Positions 1-8,551 are shown, numbered from the stretch's first letter. The stretch: 64,000 nt of DNA from Paractinoplanes deccanensis (GCF_016862115.1 NZ_BOMI01000067.1:62001-126000), one strand, 5' to 3'. The notes: generated from the sequence alone by a model not told the origin. A program made the numbers and translations.

Positions 1-132
1 GCGCACCCCGCCGGTGATCGCCTTGGCGGCCTCGGCCCGCAGGCGAGGAGCCGTGGCGGCGTCCAGCTCGCCCATGACAGTGATCCGGACAGTGGCGTCA
101 CCCTTGCGGACGCTCGTGACCAGCATTCCCAT
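1..132 (-). CDS. STAS-domain protein (anti-anti-sigma factor type), N-terminal part
   Basis: This is the first 44 codons of a gene that runs off the left edge. The translation contains ITVMGELDAATAPRLRAE, the typical beta strand, G-E-L-D turn and helix of STAS / anti-sigma-factor antagonist proteins (SpoIIAA/RsbV type). In that family a serine or threonine further on is phosphorylated by an anti-sigma kinase, but that part lies outside the window. The ATG at 132 overlaps the end of the upstream LuxR gene by 35 nt in another frame, so the two are probably co-transcribed. Only a weak ribosome binding site (GCAGG) is visible, so the start is tentative. Confidence 0.6.
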   Translation of the reverse strand, partial: MGMLVTSVRKGDATVRITVMGELDAATAPRLRAEAAKAITGGVR

Positions 133-1159
133 GAACGCCAGCCTGCGGGACCGCCCCGGCCTTGCGTATCGGAAGAAATACCGATGCCGGAATGTAGAGC
201 CCGGCCCGCAGCGCCCGGGTCGCCGCGACCGTGCGGGACGTGACGCCCAGCTTGGCCATGACGTGCTCGATGTGCGTGACGGCCGTCCGCACGGTCACGT
301 AGAGCGCCTCGGCGATGCCCGCGTTCGTGTACCCCTCGATCAGCAGCCCCAGCACCTGCAACTCACGCCGGGTGAGGCCGGTGCCCGGCGGCGGCGAGAT
401 CAGCAGTACGGCGCGCAGGTGCCCCGGCGGTTGCGGCGGGCACGCGAGCGCGGTCACCCGGACCACCCGGTCACCGTCCGGGCACAGGAACGACCCGCTC
501 ACCTGCCCCTCCGCAAGCACGGCGAGGGCCGCCCGCGTCGTCGGCGAGTCCGGGGTCAGCAGCCGGTGGCCCGGCAGGCCGGCCAACTCCAGCGTCTCTC
601 CCGCACGCGTGAGCACCCGCCCCGCCACAGCGTCGGCCACCACCTCCGCCAACGCCGACACCGTGCGCAGCGGGTCGACCGCGTGCGCGATCAGCGGCAC
701 CAGCCGGTGCAGCACCATGCGGTTCTCGTCCGACAGCGGGGCCGACTCGCTGTTCGCGATCAGCGACCCGAGGAACCGCCCGTCCGAGGTGAACAGACCC
801 ACCCCGAACCCGTCCCCGAACCCCGCCGGCAGCAGATAGTCGCGCCACACCGGCACGGTCTCCGGCGGTACGGGCACATCCTCCACCCGCACCGGCAGCG
901 CGTTGCGCCGCAGCCCCACGGTCTCCAGATCCACCGCGAACTCGACCCCGCGCATGTACTGCCGCATCTTCTCGGGATAGCCCTCCCGAGCCAGCGTCAC
1001 CTGCCGCCGCCCCACCGGATCGAACAGCGTGACCGCCGCCGCGTCGAACGCCATCAGCCTGCGCACCGGCTCCAGCAGCGCCCGAGCACGCTCCTCGGGC
1101 CCCGCCGCGAGCGTCGCCACAGCCGAGATCTCGGCAGCCAGGGTTCTTTCGGACAGCAC
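98..1159 (-). CDS. LuxR-family transcriptional regulator with GAF-like sensor region
   Basis: A 353-residue regulator. Residues 10-170 look like a GAF-type ligand-binding domain, and residues about 262-325 (LTRRELQVLGLLIEGYTNAGIAEAL...TVRTAVTHI) form a LuxR/NarL-type helix-turn-helix that binds DNA. The GTG at 1159 is preferred because GGAGGG sits 4 nt upstream. The open frame extends about 280 nt further upstream, but that extension only translates the tandem repeats at 1268-1401. The ligand and targets are not evident. Its end overlaps a STAS-domain gene, so a role in a stress or sigma-factor circuit is possible but inferred. Confidence 0.8.
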   Translation of the reverse strand: MLSERTLAAEISAVATLAAGPEERARALLEPVRRLMAFDAAAVTLFDPVGRRQVTLAREGYPEKMRQYMRGVEFAVDLETVGLRRNALPVRVEDVPVPPETVPVWRDYLLPAGFGDGFGVGLFTSDGRFLGSLIANSESAPLSDENRMVLHRLVPLIAHAVDPLRTVSALAEVVADAVAGRVLTRAGETLELAGLPGHRLLTPDSPTTRAALAVLAEGQVSGSFLCPDGDRVVRVTALACPPQPPGHLRAVLLISPPPGTGLTRRELQVLGLLIEGYTNAGIAEALYVTVRTAVTHIEHVMAKLGVTSRTVAATRALRAGLYIPASVFLPIRKAGAVPQAGVHGNAGHERPQG

Positions 1160-1267
1160 GTTTCCCTCCGGAGTCGCCGGCCCACCCACGCCATCTTCGA
1201 ACGCCGCGGCGCCCACTCGAAACACAGTCACCCGACCGTGTGGCTGACGCGTCCGCCGCCGCATTTC

Positions 1268-1401
1268 GCAGAACGAACGTTCTGTCCACCTCTGGGCGCG
1301 CCTCTGCTCCGGTGTGCGGGGAGGCAGAACGAACGTTCTGTCCACCTCTGGGGCGCCTCTGCTCCGGCGTGCCGACAGGCAGAACGAACGTTCTGTCCAC
1401 C
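1268..1401. repeat. 2.4 tandem 55-56 bp repeats, each with a CAGAAC-N4-GTTCTG dyad
   Basis: The sequence GCAGAACGAACGTTCTGTCC begins at 1268, 1324 and 1379. Copies one and two continue with the same C/T-rich stretch before the next copy. Each copy contains the 16-bp dyad CAGAAC-GAAC-GTTCTG, whose GAAC-N4-GTTC core matches the SOS-box (LexA) core of Gram-positive bacteria. The array fills the intergenic region between the LuxR gene (start 1159) and the lipoprotein gene (start 1510). It could be a triple operator for either gene or a dispersed repeat. The rest of 1160-1509 shows nothing else recognisable. Confidence 0.75.
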
Positions 1402-1509
1402 GTCCGCCGCCACCCGAGGCGCGCGGTGCGCCCGCCATGACAGCGGATTCTGTCGATGTCGGCTACGGTCGCGCAGATGGGGCACACGGGTGCTGACGGG
1501 CGAGGCGGC

Positions 1510-2124
1510 ATGGCGCGGGTGCAGATGCAGGCGAGCCGCTGGGCGGCGGCAGCGGCGATGATGATGGCGCTGGCCGGATGCGCCGCCCCGGGAACCGGCC
1601 GGCCCGGCTCCACGCCGGCGAGCGCCGTCACCGTCACCGTCACCGGAGAGATGCGGGCTCCATCCGCCGGCGCCGTCCCGCGGTCCGCGATGCCCGCGTC
1701 CGCAATGCCGCTGCCCCCGCCGCGGCGTGATGAGGCGACCTGCGCGCGGGGCGCCCTGCCACGCCCCACGGTGGACCCGTCCGCCTCCTTCGACCTGAAC
1801 GACGCGCGGGAGCGCGCACGCCGGGCGCTGGCCCAGCAGAACCCCCCGACCGCCCGGCGCGGCGTGGTGCCGGAGGCAGCCGTCCCCGGCGCCGAGGCGT
1901 GCGTCCACGCGCTGCGCATCCAGTTCTCGCTGCTCGAAGCGGCCGGCAGCGAACGGCCCGACCTCGGCGCGGCGCTGCGCTCGGCCGGCCTCACGCAGAT
2001 CGTCGTCGCGTCCCCGTCGTTCGCGGCGTCCACCGGCTCCGCCTGCCTCTACGGCACGCTCACCCCGGCCGGCCCCACCTTCGCCATCGGCCCGGTCACC
2101 GCCGGAAAACCCTGTTCCCCGTGA
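1510..2124 (+). CDS. Hypothetical lipoprotein
   Basis: A 204-residue protein of unknown function. Residues 1-23 form a lipoprotein signal peptide with lipobox L-A-G-C (Cys24), so the mature protein should be anchored to the outer face of the membrane. A low-complexity Pro/Ala segment follows, then a soluble domain (about residues 75-204) containing cysteines that could pair (CARGAL, EACVHA, SACLYG, KPCSP). The frame opens at 1456, but the ATG at 1510 gives a clean signal peptide and has GAGG just upstream. I do not recognise the family. Confidence 0.65.
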   Translation: MARVQMQASRWAAAAAMMMALAGCAAPGTGRPGSTPASAVTVTVTGEMRAPSAGAVPRSAMPASAMPLPPPRRDEATCARGALPRPTVDPSASFDLNDARERARRALAQQNPPTARRGVVPEAAVPGAEACVHALRIQFSLLEAAGSERPDLGAALRSAGLTQIVVASPSFAASTGSACLYGTLTPAGPTFAIGPVTAGKPCSP

Positions 2125-2165
2125 CGCACCGATTCCTTTCGGGCGCCTCCGCTGTCTGCACTCAC

Positions 2166-2993
2166 ATGGACGCGATACGAGAGATGTACGCCCGCTGGGC
2201 CGCCGGCGACATGGGGCAGGACGACCAGTGGGGCGATGTGACCGCCGAGCCGCGCGGCGTGGACTATCTGGAGGTGTCGGCGGCCGGTGTGCCGGCGATG
2301 TGGCTCGTCCCGCACGGCGCCGCCGACGGCGCGGTGATCGTCGCGCTGCACGGTGGCGGCTTCGTGGGCGGGTCGCTCTACACCCATCGCAAGATGTACG
2401 GGCACCTCGCGAAGGCGGCCGGCGTGCGGGTCCTGCTCGCCACGTACCGGCACACCCCCGAGTTCCGGTTCCCGGCGCAGATCGAGGACGCGCTCACGGC
2501 GTACCGCTGGGCCCTGGACCATTCCCGGAGGGTGGCACTGGCCGGCGACTCGTCCGGCGGTGGCCTGGCCGTGCAGGTCGCCCTGCGCGAGCCGCGCGTG
2601 GCCGCGCTGGCGCTGCTGTCGCCGTGGATCGACATGGACCCTGAGCAGACCTCGATCTCGTACGAGGTGAGCGCCGGCACCGACCCGTTCTTCACCCGCC
2701 CGATGGTGCGCGCGCTCATCGAGCAGTACCTGCCCGACGGGATGAGCGGCCTGGCGCCGGAGGTCAACGCCTTCCACGCCGACCTGTCCGGGCTGCCGCC
2801 GGTCTACGTGCAGTGCGGCGGCGACGAGAGCGGCCGGGGTGACAGCGAACGGCTGGCGAAGCTGACCGGTGCCCGGCTCGACGTCTTCGAGGGACAGCAG
2901 CACACGTTCCAGATGGCCGCCGGGCGCGCACCGGTGGCCGACGAGGCGATCGGGAGGCTGGCCGCATGGGTGCGCCCGAAGCTGGGGCTCTGA
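2166..2993 (+). CDS. Alpha/beta hydrolase of the HSL (hormone-sensitive-lipase-like) esterase family
   Basis: A 275-residue cytosolic esterase/acetyl hydrolase. It shows the HSL-family oxyanion motif HGGG (62-65), the nucleophile elbow G-D-S-S-G with Ser129, and plausible Asp220 and His246 to complete the triad. The length is a little short of the usual 300 or so, matching a compact member. It overlaps the downstream sigma-factor gene by 28 nt, so both are probably on one transcript. The natural substrate is probably a short-chain ester or small lipid and cannot be told from sequence. Confidence 0.85.
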   Translation: MDAIREMYARWAAGDMGQDDQWGDVTAEPRGVDYLEVSAAGVPAMWLVPHGAADGAVIVALHGGGFVGGSLYTHRKMYGHLAKAAGVRVLLATYRHTPEFRFPAQIEDALTAYRWALDHSRRVALAGDSSGGGLAVQVALREPRVAALALLSPWIDMDPEQTSISYEVSAGTDPFFTRPMVRALIEQYLPDGMSGLAPEVNAFHADLSGLPPVYVQCGGDESGRGDSERLAKLTGARLDVFEGQQHTFQMAAGRAPVADEAIGRLAAWVRPKLGL

Positions 2994-3952
2994 CCGAGGC
3001 GTTCGAGGCGGAGCGCCGCGGGTTGCTCGCCCACGCGTACCGGATGCTCGGGGCCTTTCACGAGGCGGAGGACGTCGTGCAGGAGACGTACGTGCGCGCG
3101 CTGCGGGGGTGGGGCAGCTTCGAGCGGCGGTCGTCGGTGCGGACGTGGCTCTACCGGATCGCCACGAACGTCAGCCTGAACGTCATCGAGGACCGGGAAC
3201 GGCGCGCGCTGCCGCCGCGGTTCGAGCCGTTCCCCGCCGACCCGCTCGACGTGGTGACCGAGCGGGAGAGCGTACGGCTCGCGTTCGTGGCCGGGCTGCG
3301 GCACCTCGCGCCCAGGCAGCGTGCCGTCCTGCTGTTGCGCGAGGTGCTGACCCTGTCGGCGGCCGAGACCGGCGACGTGCTGGGCATGTCGGTGCCGGCC
3401 GTGAAGAGCGCCCTGCAACGCGCCAGGGCCCGGCTCGCCGAGGTGGCCCCGGCCCGCGACGACGTGCTGGACGCCTCGTCGCCGCGGGCTCGCGAGCTGC
3501 TGGCCGCCTACATGGCGGCGTGGGAGGCGTCCGACCCGGGCGCGTTCCGCGAGGTGCTGCGCGCGGACGCGGCCATCGACCCGGTCGGCGCGCCCGTCTC
3601 GTACACCGGCCGGGAGGCGTGCCTGGCCTTCGCCACACCGTCGATGGGCGTGCCGGGGGAGTGGCGGATGGCGCCGGCCGAGGCCAACGGCCAGCCCGCC
3701 GCGGTGGCGTGGTTCCGCGGCGAGCCGTACGGCGTGGCCGTCCTGACGGTCGCCGAGGACGGCATCGTGGTGATCACGCTGTTCGGCGACCCGTCGCTGG
3801 CCGAGACCTTCGCGCCGGAGGGAGAGCCGCGCGCGGGTCGGTCGACGCCGCCGGCCCCGAGCGCGGCCACCAGGCCGGTCAGGGCCGCCCGTTCCGCGAC
3901 CTCGCCGGTCGTGCAAGTGCGGGCGTCGACGCGGCGCAGGGCCTCGTCGTAG
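2966..3952 (+). CDS. ECF RNA polymerase sigma factor with C-terminal SnoaL-like domain (SigG/SigJ type)
   Basis: A 328-residue extracytoplasmic-function sigma factor. Region 2 (YRMLGAFHEAEDVVQETYVRAL, about 25-46) and region 4 (LTLSAAETGDVLGMSVPAVKSALQRARARL, about 129-158) are clear. Residues 170-285 look like the SnoaL-like fold that replaces a separate anti-sigma factor in this subgroup. GGGAGG lies 8 nt before the ATG, which is inside the upstream esterase gene. The last 40 or so residues (after SLAETF) are Arg/Ser-rich and unlike the family; they are antisense to a gene-like fragment at 3826-3981, suggesting that the original 3' end has been lost. Confidence 0.85.
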   Translation: MGAPEAGALTEAFEAERRGLLAHAYRMLGAFHEAEDVVQETYVRALRGWGSFERRSSVRTWLYRIATNVSLNVIEDRERRALPPRFEPFPADPLDVVTERESVRLAFVAGLRHLAPRQRAVLLLREVLTLSAAETGDVLGMSVPAVKSALQRARARLAEVAPARDDVLDASSPRARELLAAYMAAWEASDPGAFREVLRADAAIDPVGAPVSYTGREACLAFATPSMGVPGEWRMAPAEANGQPAAVAWFRGEPYGVAVLTVAEDGIVVITLFGDPSLAETFAPEGEPRAGRSTPPAPSAATRPVRAARSATSPVVQVRASTRRRASS

Positions 3953-3981
3953 CGCTCGGCCGTGAAGCCGCGACCTGGCAT
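3826..3981 (-). pseudogene. Possible 5' fragment of a lost minus-strand gene
   Basis: On the minus strand, from the ATG at 3981, about 52 codons read as ordinary protein (beginning MPGRGFTAERYDEALRRVDA) with almost all third positions G or C. Below about 3826 the frame runs without a stop into plain antisense of the sigma-factor gene. AGGCGG lies 5 nt before the ATG. The simplest reading is a remnant: the start of a gene whose remainder was deleted and joined tail-to-tail to the sigma factor. I do not recognise the protein family. Confidence 0.35.
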
Positions 3982-4004
3982 GGCACCGCCTATGGTGTGC
4001 GGCT

Positions 4005-4634
4005 GTGCGCACCGTTTATGTCGTCGCCCATCCCGAGGCCGCCCACCACCTGGAGAACGTCGTCGGCGGCTGGCACGACTCGCCGCTGACGCCCGCGGGC
4101 CGGCGGGCCGCCACCGCCATCGCGGGAGCTCTGCGTGAGGTCGTCCCCGCCGGCTCGCGGGCCGCGCTCTTCTCCTCCGATCTGCGGCGGGCACGGGAGA
4201 CCGCCGCCGAGGCCGGCCGGGTGCTGGGCGCCGCGCCGGCCTTCGATCGGCGGCTGCGGGAGAAGTCGTACGGCGTCGCCGAGGGTCGGCCGCAGGCGTG
4301 GCTCGACGCGAGGTTCGTGCCGCCGCCGGCGGTGGGCGACCGCATGAACCACCACGAGGGCGTCGACGGAGCGGAGACCAAGGCGGCCTTCGCGGAGCGC
4401 GTCTACGCGGCGATGGACGACATCCTGCGGCAGCCCGGCGAGCACGTCGTCGTGGTCACCCACGGGTTCGCGCTGACCTTCGTCGTCGCGGCGTGGATCA
4501 AGATGCCGGTGGAGTCGCTGGGCTACGTCAATCTGCGCGCGCCCTCGGGCAGCATCACGACGCTGCGGGAGGACGACTACTTCCACAACCGCCAGGTCGT
4601 GGCTCTCGGCGACACGCGGCACCTCACGCCCTGA
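4005..4634 (+). CDS. Histidine phosphatase family protein
   Basis: A 209-residue member of the histidine phosphatase (phosphoglycerate mutase-like) superfamily. The N-terminal strand ends in V-V-A-H-P-E-A-A-H-H, where A-H-P-E replaces the classical R-H-G and His9 would be the phospho-acceptor. It is followed by W-H-D-S-P-L-T-P-A-G, a D-L-R-R-A-R-E-T segment and the second His in VVVTHGFALTF. The GTG at 4005 is used as start; no strong ribosome binding site is visible. The gene converges on the HAD gene and overlaps it by 11 nt. The substrate is unknown. Confidence 0.8.
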   Translation: MRTVYVVAHPEAAHHLENVVGGWHDSPLTPAGRRAATAIAGALREVVPAGSRAALFSSDLRRARETAAEAGRVLGAAPAFDRRLREKSYGVAEGRPQAWLDARFVPPPAVGDRMNHHEGVDGAETKAAFAERVYAAMDDILRQPGEHVVVVTHGFALTFVVAAWIKMPVESLGYVNLRAPSGSITTLREDDYFHNRQVVALGDTRHLTP

Positions 4635-5082
4635 GCCAGGAGTGGACGGCCGCGAAGTCGGCCGGTGTCAGGCCGGTGCGGGGGTCGACGCGGTGCGGCA
4701 GGGCGCGGCCGGGATGCTGGTTCTCGATCCACCAGCGGTCGGTCTCGGTGATCTCGTCGTCGAGCCAGATGAACGGGCGGCCGGCGGCGTGGGCGGTGAT
4801 CGGGGCCGTCTTGCAGTGCAGGCCGTGCAGGGGCGGGCGGGACGCGGCCGGCGGGTCGAGGACCGGCAGCGTGGGCAGGCCGAGGCGCGGGGCGATCACG
4901 TCGTTGGCCTCGGCGAGCCAGGTGGTGGCCCAGACGAGCCGGCACGACAGCGCGAGCAGCGCCGGACCGTCGGCGGGGTTCAGCCGGCCCAGCAGCGGGT
5001 TCGCCGGGTCGGCGGGGGAGAGGGCGCGCGGGCCGAACGGTAGCAGGACGCCGTCGACGTCCAGGTAGAGGAGCGCCCGCAC
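4624..5082 (-). CDS. HAD-like hydrolase domain protein
   Basis: A 152-residue protein. Residues 5-12 (LYLDVDGVL) are the HAD motif I with DxD. Later segments (WATTWLAEAND, FIWLDDEITETDRWW) match motif II and the conserved Asp pair of small HAD proteins, resembling the HAD domains annotated in actinobacterial RNA-repair (Swiss-army-knife) families. It is probably a small-molecule or nucleic-acid-end phosphatase. Its GTG start shares one base with the TAG stop of the AraC gene upstream, so translation is coupled to that regulator. Confidence 0.75.
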   Translation of the reverse strand: MRALLYLDVDGVLLPFGPRALSPADPANPLLGRLNPADGPALLALSCRLVWATTWLAEANDVIAPRLGLPTLPVLDPPAASRPPLHGLHCKTAPITAHAAGRPFIWLDDEITETDRWWIENQHPGRALPHRVDPRTGLTPADFAAVHSWLRA

Positions 5083-5990
5083 TAGTAGCGGCTCCGGTAG
5101 GCGCGGGGCGTCTGGCCGGTCACACGTTTGAAGGCGGTGCTCAGGGCGCTCTCCGAGCCGTACCCGACCTGGTGGGCGATGGCGGCCAGGGTGCCGTCGG
5201 AGCGGCGCAGCCGGGCGGAGGCGAGTTCGATGCGCCAGTGGGTCAGGTAGTCGAGGGGGCCCTGGCCGACGGTCCGTTTGAAGCGGGCGGCCAGGGTGGA
5301 GCGGGAGACCGCCGAGACGGCCGCGAGTTCGGCGACGGTCCACTGGTGAGCGGGGCGGGCGTGCAGGGCGCGCAGGGCGGGGGCGACCACGGGGTCGGCG
5401 AGGCCGGCCAGCCAGCCGGTGGGGGTGTGGTCGCGCAGGTGCAGGCGGAGCAGGTGGATCAGCATCACCTGGGCCAGGTGGTCGGCGACCAGGCCGGCGG
5501 CGGGCGGGTGGTCGCGCAGTTCGGCGTCGATCTGGTCGAGGGCCCAGCGGACGGTGGCGGCGGCGGGGGAGGCGCCGGGCACGTGCACGACGGGTGGCAG
5601 GGCGTCGAGCAGCAGGTCCTCGGCGCGTTCGCCGAAGCCGAAGCGGCCGCCCAGGATGAAGACCTCGTCGGCGGTGCCGACGCGGGCGACGCCGTCGACG
5701 GCGGCGGCGAAGACCGGGTGGGCCGGCTCGGGCGGGAGGTCCGGGGAGCTGGCGAGGACGAACGCCCGCGGGCGGGTGAGCAGGAAGCAGTCGCCGGCGG
5801 CCAGCGGGATCTGCTCGCCGTCGACCATCAAGAAGCATGCTCCCCGCCGTACGGCGTTGAACTTCACGGCGGGCGGCGGGTCGAAGGCGAGCGCCCAGGG
5901 ACCGCCGGCGGCCAGGCCGACAGAGAGGTGACTCGTGGTGCCGACGAGGGCGAGCACGTCCTCGAGAGGGTCCGCGGTTTGGATGCTCAC
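5082..5990 (-). CDS. AraC-family transcriptional regulator with cupin N-terminal domain
   Basis: A 302-residue regulator. Residues 1-180 look like an AraC-type cupin sensor domain (RclR/CuxR-like, with LDQIDAELRDHPPAAGLVADHLAQVMLIHLLRLHL at its end). Residues about 200-300 contain the two AraC helix-turn-helix motifs (WTVAELAAVSAVSRSTLAARFKRT and LAAIAHQVGYGSESALSTAFKR). It is transcribed divergently from the SDR gene at 6050, with 59 bp between the starts, so it probably controls that gene. The HAD gene is translationally coupled behind it. Confidence 0.88.
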   Translation of the reverse strand: MSIQTADPLEDVLALVGTTSHLSVGLAAGGPWALAFDPPPAVKFNAVRRGACFLMVDGEQIPLAAGDCFLLTRPRAFVLASSPDLPPEPAHPVFAAAVDGVARVGTADEVFILGGRFGFGERAEDLLLDALPPVVHVPGASPAAATVRWALDQIDAELRDHPPAAGLVADHLAQVMLIHLLRLHLRDHTPTGWLAGLADPVVAPALRALHARPAHQWTVAELAAVSAVSRSTLAARFKRTVGQGPLDYLTHWRIELASARLRRSDGTLAAIAHQVGYGSESALSTAFKRVTGQTPRAYRSRY

Positions 5991-6049
5991 GAAACTATCC
6001 TGGACTCTGAACTATTCATCGTCCAGCCGCCCGGGCCGAGACTGGGAGC

Positions 6050-6967
6050 ATGACAGACATCACGATCCCGTTCAGCGCCGCCGGCACGGCCGCCGAGGTG
6101 CTCGCCGGCGTCGACCTGACCGGCAAGCGCGTCCTGATCACCGGCGGCACGTCGGGGCTCGGCGAGGCGGCGGCGAAGGCCCTGCGGGACGCGGGCGCCG
6201 AGGTGGTCACGCCGTCGCGCCGCGAGCTCGACCTCGCCGATCTGGAGTCCGTGTCCGCGTACGTGCGGAACTGGACCGGCCAGATCGACGCGCTCATCGC
6301 CAACGCGGGCATCATGGCCGTGCCGGAGCGCCGTACCGCCGCCAACGGGTGGGAATTGCAGCTCGCGACGAACTTCCTCGGGCACTTCGCGCTGATCCGA
6401 GGGCTCGCCGGGCACTTCACCGCGGACGCCCGGATCGTGCTGGTCAGCTCCGGCGCGCAGCTGCGCGCCGGCGTGGACTTCGACGATCCGCACTTCGAGC
6501 GGCGCCCGTACGACCCGTGGGTGGCGTACAGCCAGTCGAAGGCGGCCGAGGTGCTGCTCGCGGTGGCGCTGAGCCGGCGCGGCATCACGGCGAACGCGAT
6601 GACCCCGGGCCGCGTCCACACACGGCTCCAGCGGCACATCGACGCGGCGACCATGCGGGCGATGGGCGCCATGGACGACGACGGCAACCTGATCCACGCC
6701 GACGGCTTCAAGACCCCGGAACAGGGCGCCGCCGGCGAGGTGCTGCTCGCCGCCTCGCCGCTGCTCGCGGGCGTCTCCGGGGCCTACCTCGACGAGGACA
6801 ACCAGATCGCCGAGGTGGTCGCGGGCGGGCCGGAGCCGCTGATGGGCGTGGCCGCCTGGTCGGTCGACCCGGCCGCCGCGGACCGGCTGTGGGACTACGC
6901 CGAGACGGCGATCGGCGCGCTGGCCGGGCCCTCGTTGCCCGACCTGTCCAGCGCCGACAGGCAGTAG
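6050..6967 (+). CDS. Short-chain dehydrogenase/reductase
   Basis: A 305-residue NAD(P)-dependent SDR. The cofactor motif is T-G-G-T-S-G-L-G (about residues 31-38), N-A-G-I follows at about 84, and the catalytic pair is Y-S-Q-S-K (YxxxK) at about 159-163. The C-terminal 70 residues (FKTPEQGAAGEVLLAASPLL...) are typical of the retinol-dehydrogenase/WWOX-like group. It is divergent from the AraC-family gene at 5990, its likely regulator. Its 3' end overlaps the convergent GHL10 gene by 73 nt. The substrate is unknown. Confidence 0.88.
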   Translation: MTDITIPFSAAGTAAEVLAGVDLTGKRVLITGGTSGLGEAAAKALRDAGAEVVTPSRRELDLADLESVSAYVRNWTGQIDALIANAGIMAVPERRTAANGWELQLATNFLGHFALIRGLAGHFTADARIVLVSSGAQLRAGVDFDDPHFERRPYDPWVAYSQSKAAEVLLAVALSRRGITANAMTPGRVHTRLQRHIDAATMRAMGAMDDDGNLIHADGFKTPEQGAAGEVLLAASPLLAGVSGAYLDEDNQIAEVVAGGPEPLMGVAAWSVDPAAADRLWDYAETAIGALAGPSLPDLSSADRQ

Positions 6968-8517
6968 GTGGCCGCTCCGGGCGGCGGCGCGGGGTCGGTG
7001 ACCTCGGTGCCGCCGCGGCCGGTGGCGACCAGGTCGGCCGTCTTGCCGTCCACCCGGTAGAGGGCCCAGCCGGTGGCCGAGCTCGACGCCTCGAAGCGCA
7101 CGGCACCGTCGTCGCCGCGCGTGCCGGCGATCAGCCGCGGCGCGGGCGGGGGAGCGGCCGGGAGCTGCTTCATCACCGGGACGAGGGCGGGCGCCGCGTA
7201 GTGCTTGTCGCGGTAACGCGTCACCGCGCCGAGCCGGTCGGCCCGGACCTGCTTGGCGCTGTAGTGCACCTGGCCCTGCACGCCGTACCTCTCGTTGAGG
7301 GCGAGCTGCCGGTCGAGCTCGGCCGGGTCGCTCCATCGGCCCTCCTCGCCGACGCGGTAGTCGGCCTGCCCCACGTAGAGCTGCACGCCGGTGCCCTTGA
7401 CCAGCGCCGACCACCACGGGAGCAGCTTGGCGTAGTCGGCCTTGCCGAAGCCGGCGTACCAGTAGAGCTGCGGCACGATGTAGTCGAGCCAGCCCTCGCG
7501 CACCCACTTGCGCGTGTCGGCGTAGATGGCGTCGTACGCCTCGAGGCCCTTGGAGTCGGAGCCGGCCGGGTCGCTGGCGCTGTTGCGCCAGATGCCGAAC
7601 GGGCTGATGCCGAACTTCACCCAGGGCTTGAGCTCCTTGATCCGCGCGTCCATCTCGCGGACCAGCGTGTTGACGTTCTCGCGCCGCCAGTCGGCCCGGG
7701 ACTTGCCGCCGCCGTACTTGGCGTAGCTCGCGCCGTCGGGGAAGTCCTGGCCCGCCACCGGGTAGGGGTAGAAGAAGTCGTCGAAGTGCACGCCGTCCAC
7801 GTCGTACTTCTCGACCGCCTCGAGCATCGAGTCCTCGACGAACTTGCGCGCCTCGGGAATGCCCGGGTCGAAGTAGAGCCGCGCGGCCTTGCCCTGGGGG
7901 TAGGCCAGGGCCCACTCGCTGTGCTGGATCAGCGGGTGGTTGGGGGCGAGCTTGCGGAAGTCGGCGCCGGGCCCGGACGGCGCCGGCTGGGTGCCTCGGT
8001 ACGGGTTGAACCACGCGTGGAACTCGAGGTTGCGCTTGTGGGCCTCGTCGACCATGTACGCCATCGGGTCCCAGCCCGGTGACTTCCCGTCGCGCTTGCC
8101 GGTGAGCCACTCGGACCAGGGCGCGTACGCCGAGGGCCAGAACGCGTCGCCCGACGGCCGCACGTGCACGAAGATCGCGTTGTGCCGCTGGGCCACGGCG
8201 AGGTCGAGCCAGCCCTGGTACTCCGCTTTGACCTGCGCCTCGGGCAGCCCCGGCCGGCTCGGGAAGTCGATGTTGATGACGGTGGTGAGCCACATGCCGC
8301 GCAGCTCCCGAGTGGCCCTCGTCGGCACCGTCCCGCACAGGCCCGCGCTGGAGGCGGCGGCAGTGCCGGAGGGTGTGGGAAAGACGGGCGCGGAGTAGGC
8401 GGCGGGCGCGGAATAAGTCGCCGCTCTCAGCAGTCCCAGGCCCAGGACCGAGGTCGCGATGACGACCGCGGTGAGGATCAGGGTCAGTCGTACGGGTGGG
8501 CGGCGGACGCGGAGCAT
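6895..8517 (-). CDS. Secreted family-10-like glycosyl hydrolase (GHL10/DUF187 type)
   Basis: A 540-residue exported protein. An N-terminal hydrophobic segment (about 11-32) acts as signal or anchor. The GHL10 domain starts at ELRGMWLTTVINIDFPSRPG (about 70) and runs to about residue 400, with HVRPSGDAFWPS, EFHAWFNPYRG, the acidic DVDGVHFDDFFYPYP and WLDYIVPQLYWY segments characteristic of the family. The last 90 residues form a small beta-rich, fibronectin-III-like domain. Family members act on bacterial or plant glycans, but substrate assignment is inference. The ATG at 8517 is 34 bp from the divergent oxidoreductase start. Confidence 0.85.
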   Translation of the reverse strand: MLRVRRPPVRLTLILTAVVIATSVLGLGLLRAATYSAPAAYSAPVFPTPSGTAAASSAGLCGTVPTRATRELRGMWLTTVINIDFPSRPGLPEAQVKAEYQGWLDLAVAQRHNAIFVHVRPSGDAFWPSAYAPWSEWLTGKRDGKSPGWDPMAYMVDEAHKRNLEFHAWFNPYRGTQPAPSGPGADFRKLAPNHPLIQHSEWALAYPQGKAARLYFDPGIPEARKFVEDSMLEAVEKYDVDGVHFDDFFYPYPVAGQDFPDGASYAKYGGGKSRADWRRENVNTLVREMDARIKELKPWVKFGISPFGIWRNSASDPAGSDSKGLEAYDAIYADTRKWVREGWLDYIVPQLYWYAGFGKADYAKLLPWWSALVKGTGVQLYVGQADYRVGEEGRWSDPAELDRQLALNERYGVQGQVHYSAKQVRADRLGAVTRYRDKHYAAPALVPVMKQLPAAPPPAPRLIAGTRGDDGAVRFEASSSATGWALYRVDGKTADLVATGRGGTEVTDPAPPPGAATYCLSALDRSGNEGPASAPIAVSA

Positions 8518-8551
8518 GGGGACCAGTGTGCCGCACGTAGAGTTCTCGGGT

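Noticed and set aside
1268..1401. CRISPR array or coding extension of the LuxR gene
   Set aside because: The material between dyads is itself repeated, so these are not spacers. The reading frame over it only exists because the repeat lacks stops, and a good ribosome binding site lies downstream at 1159.
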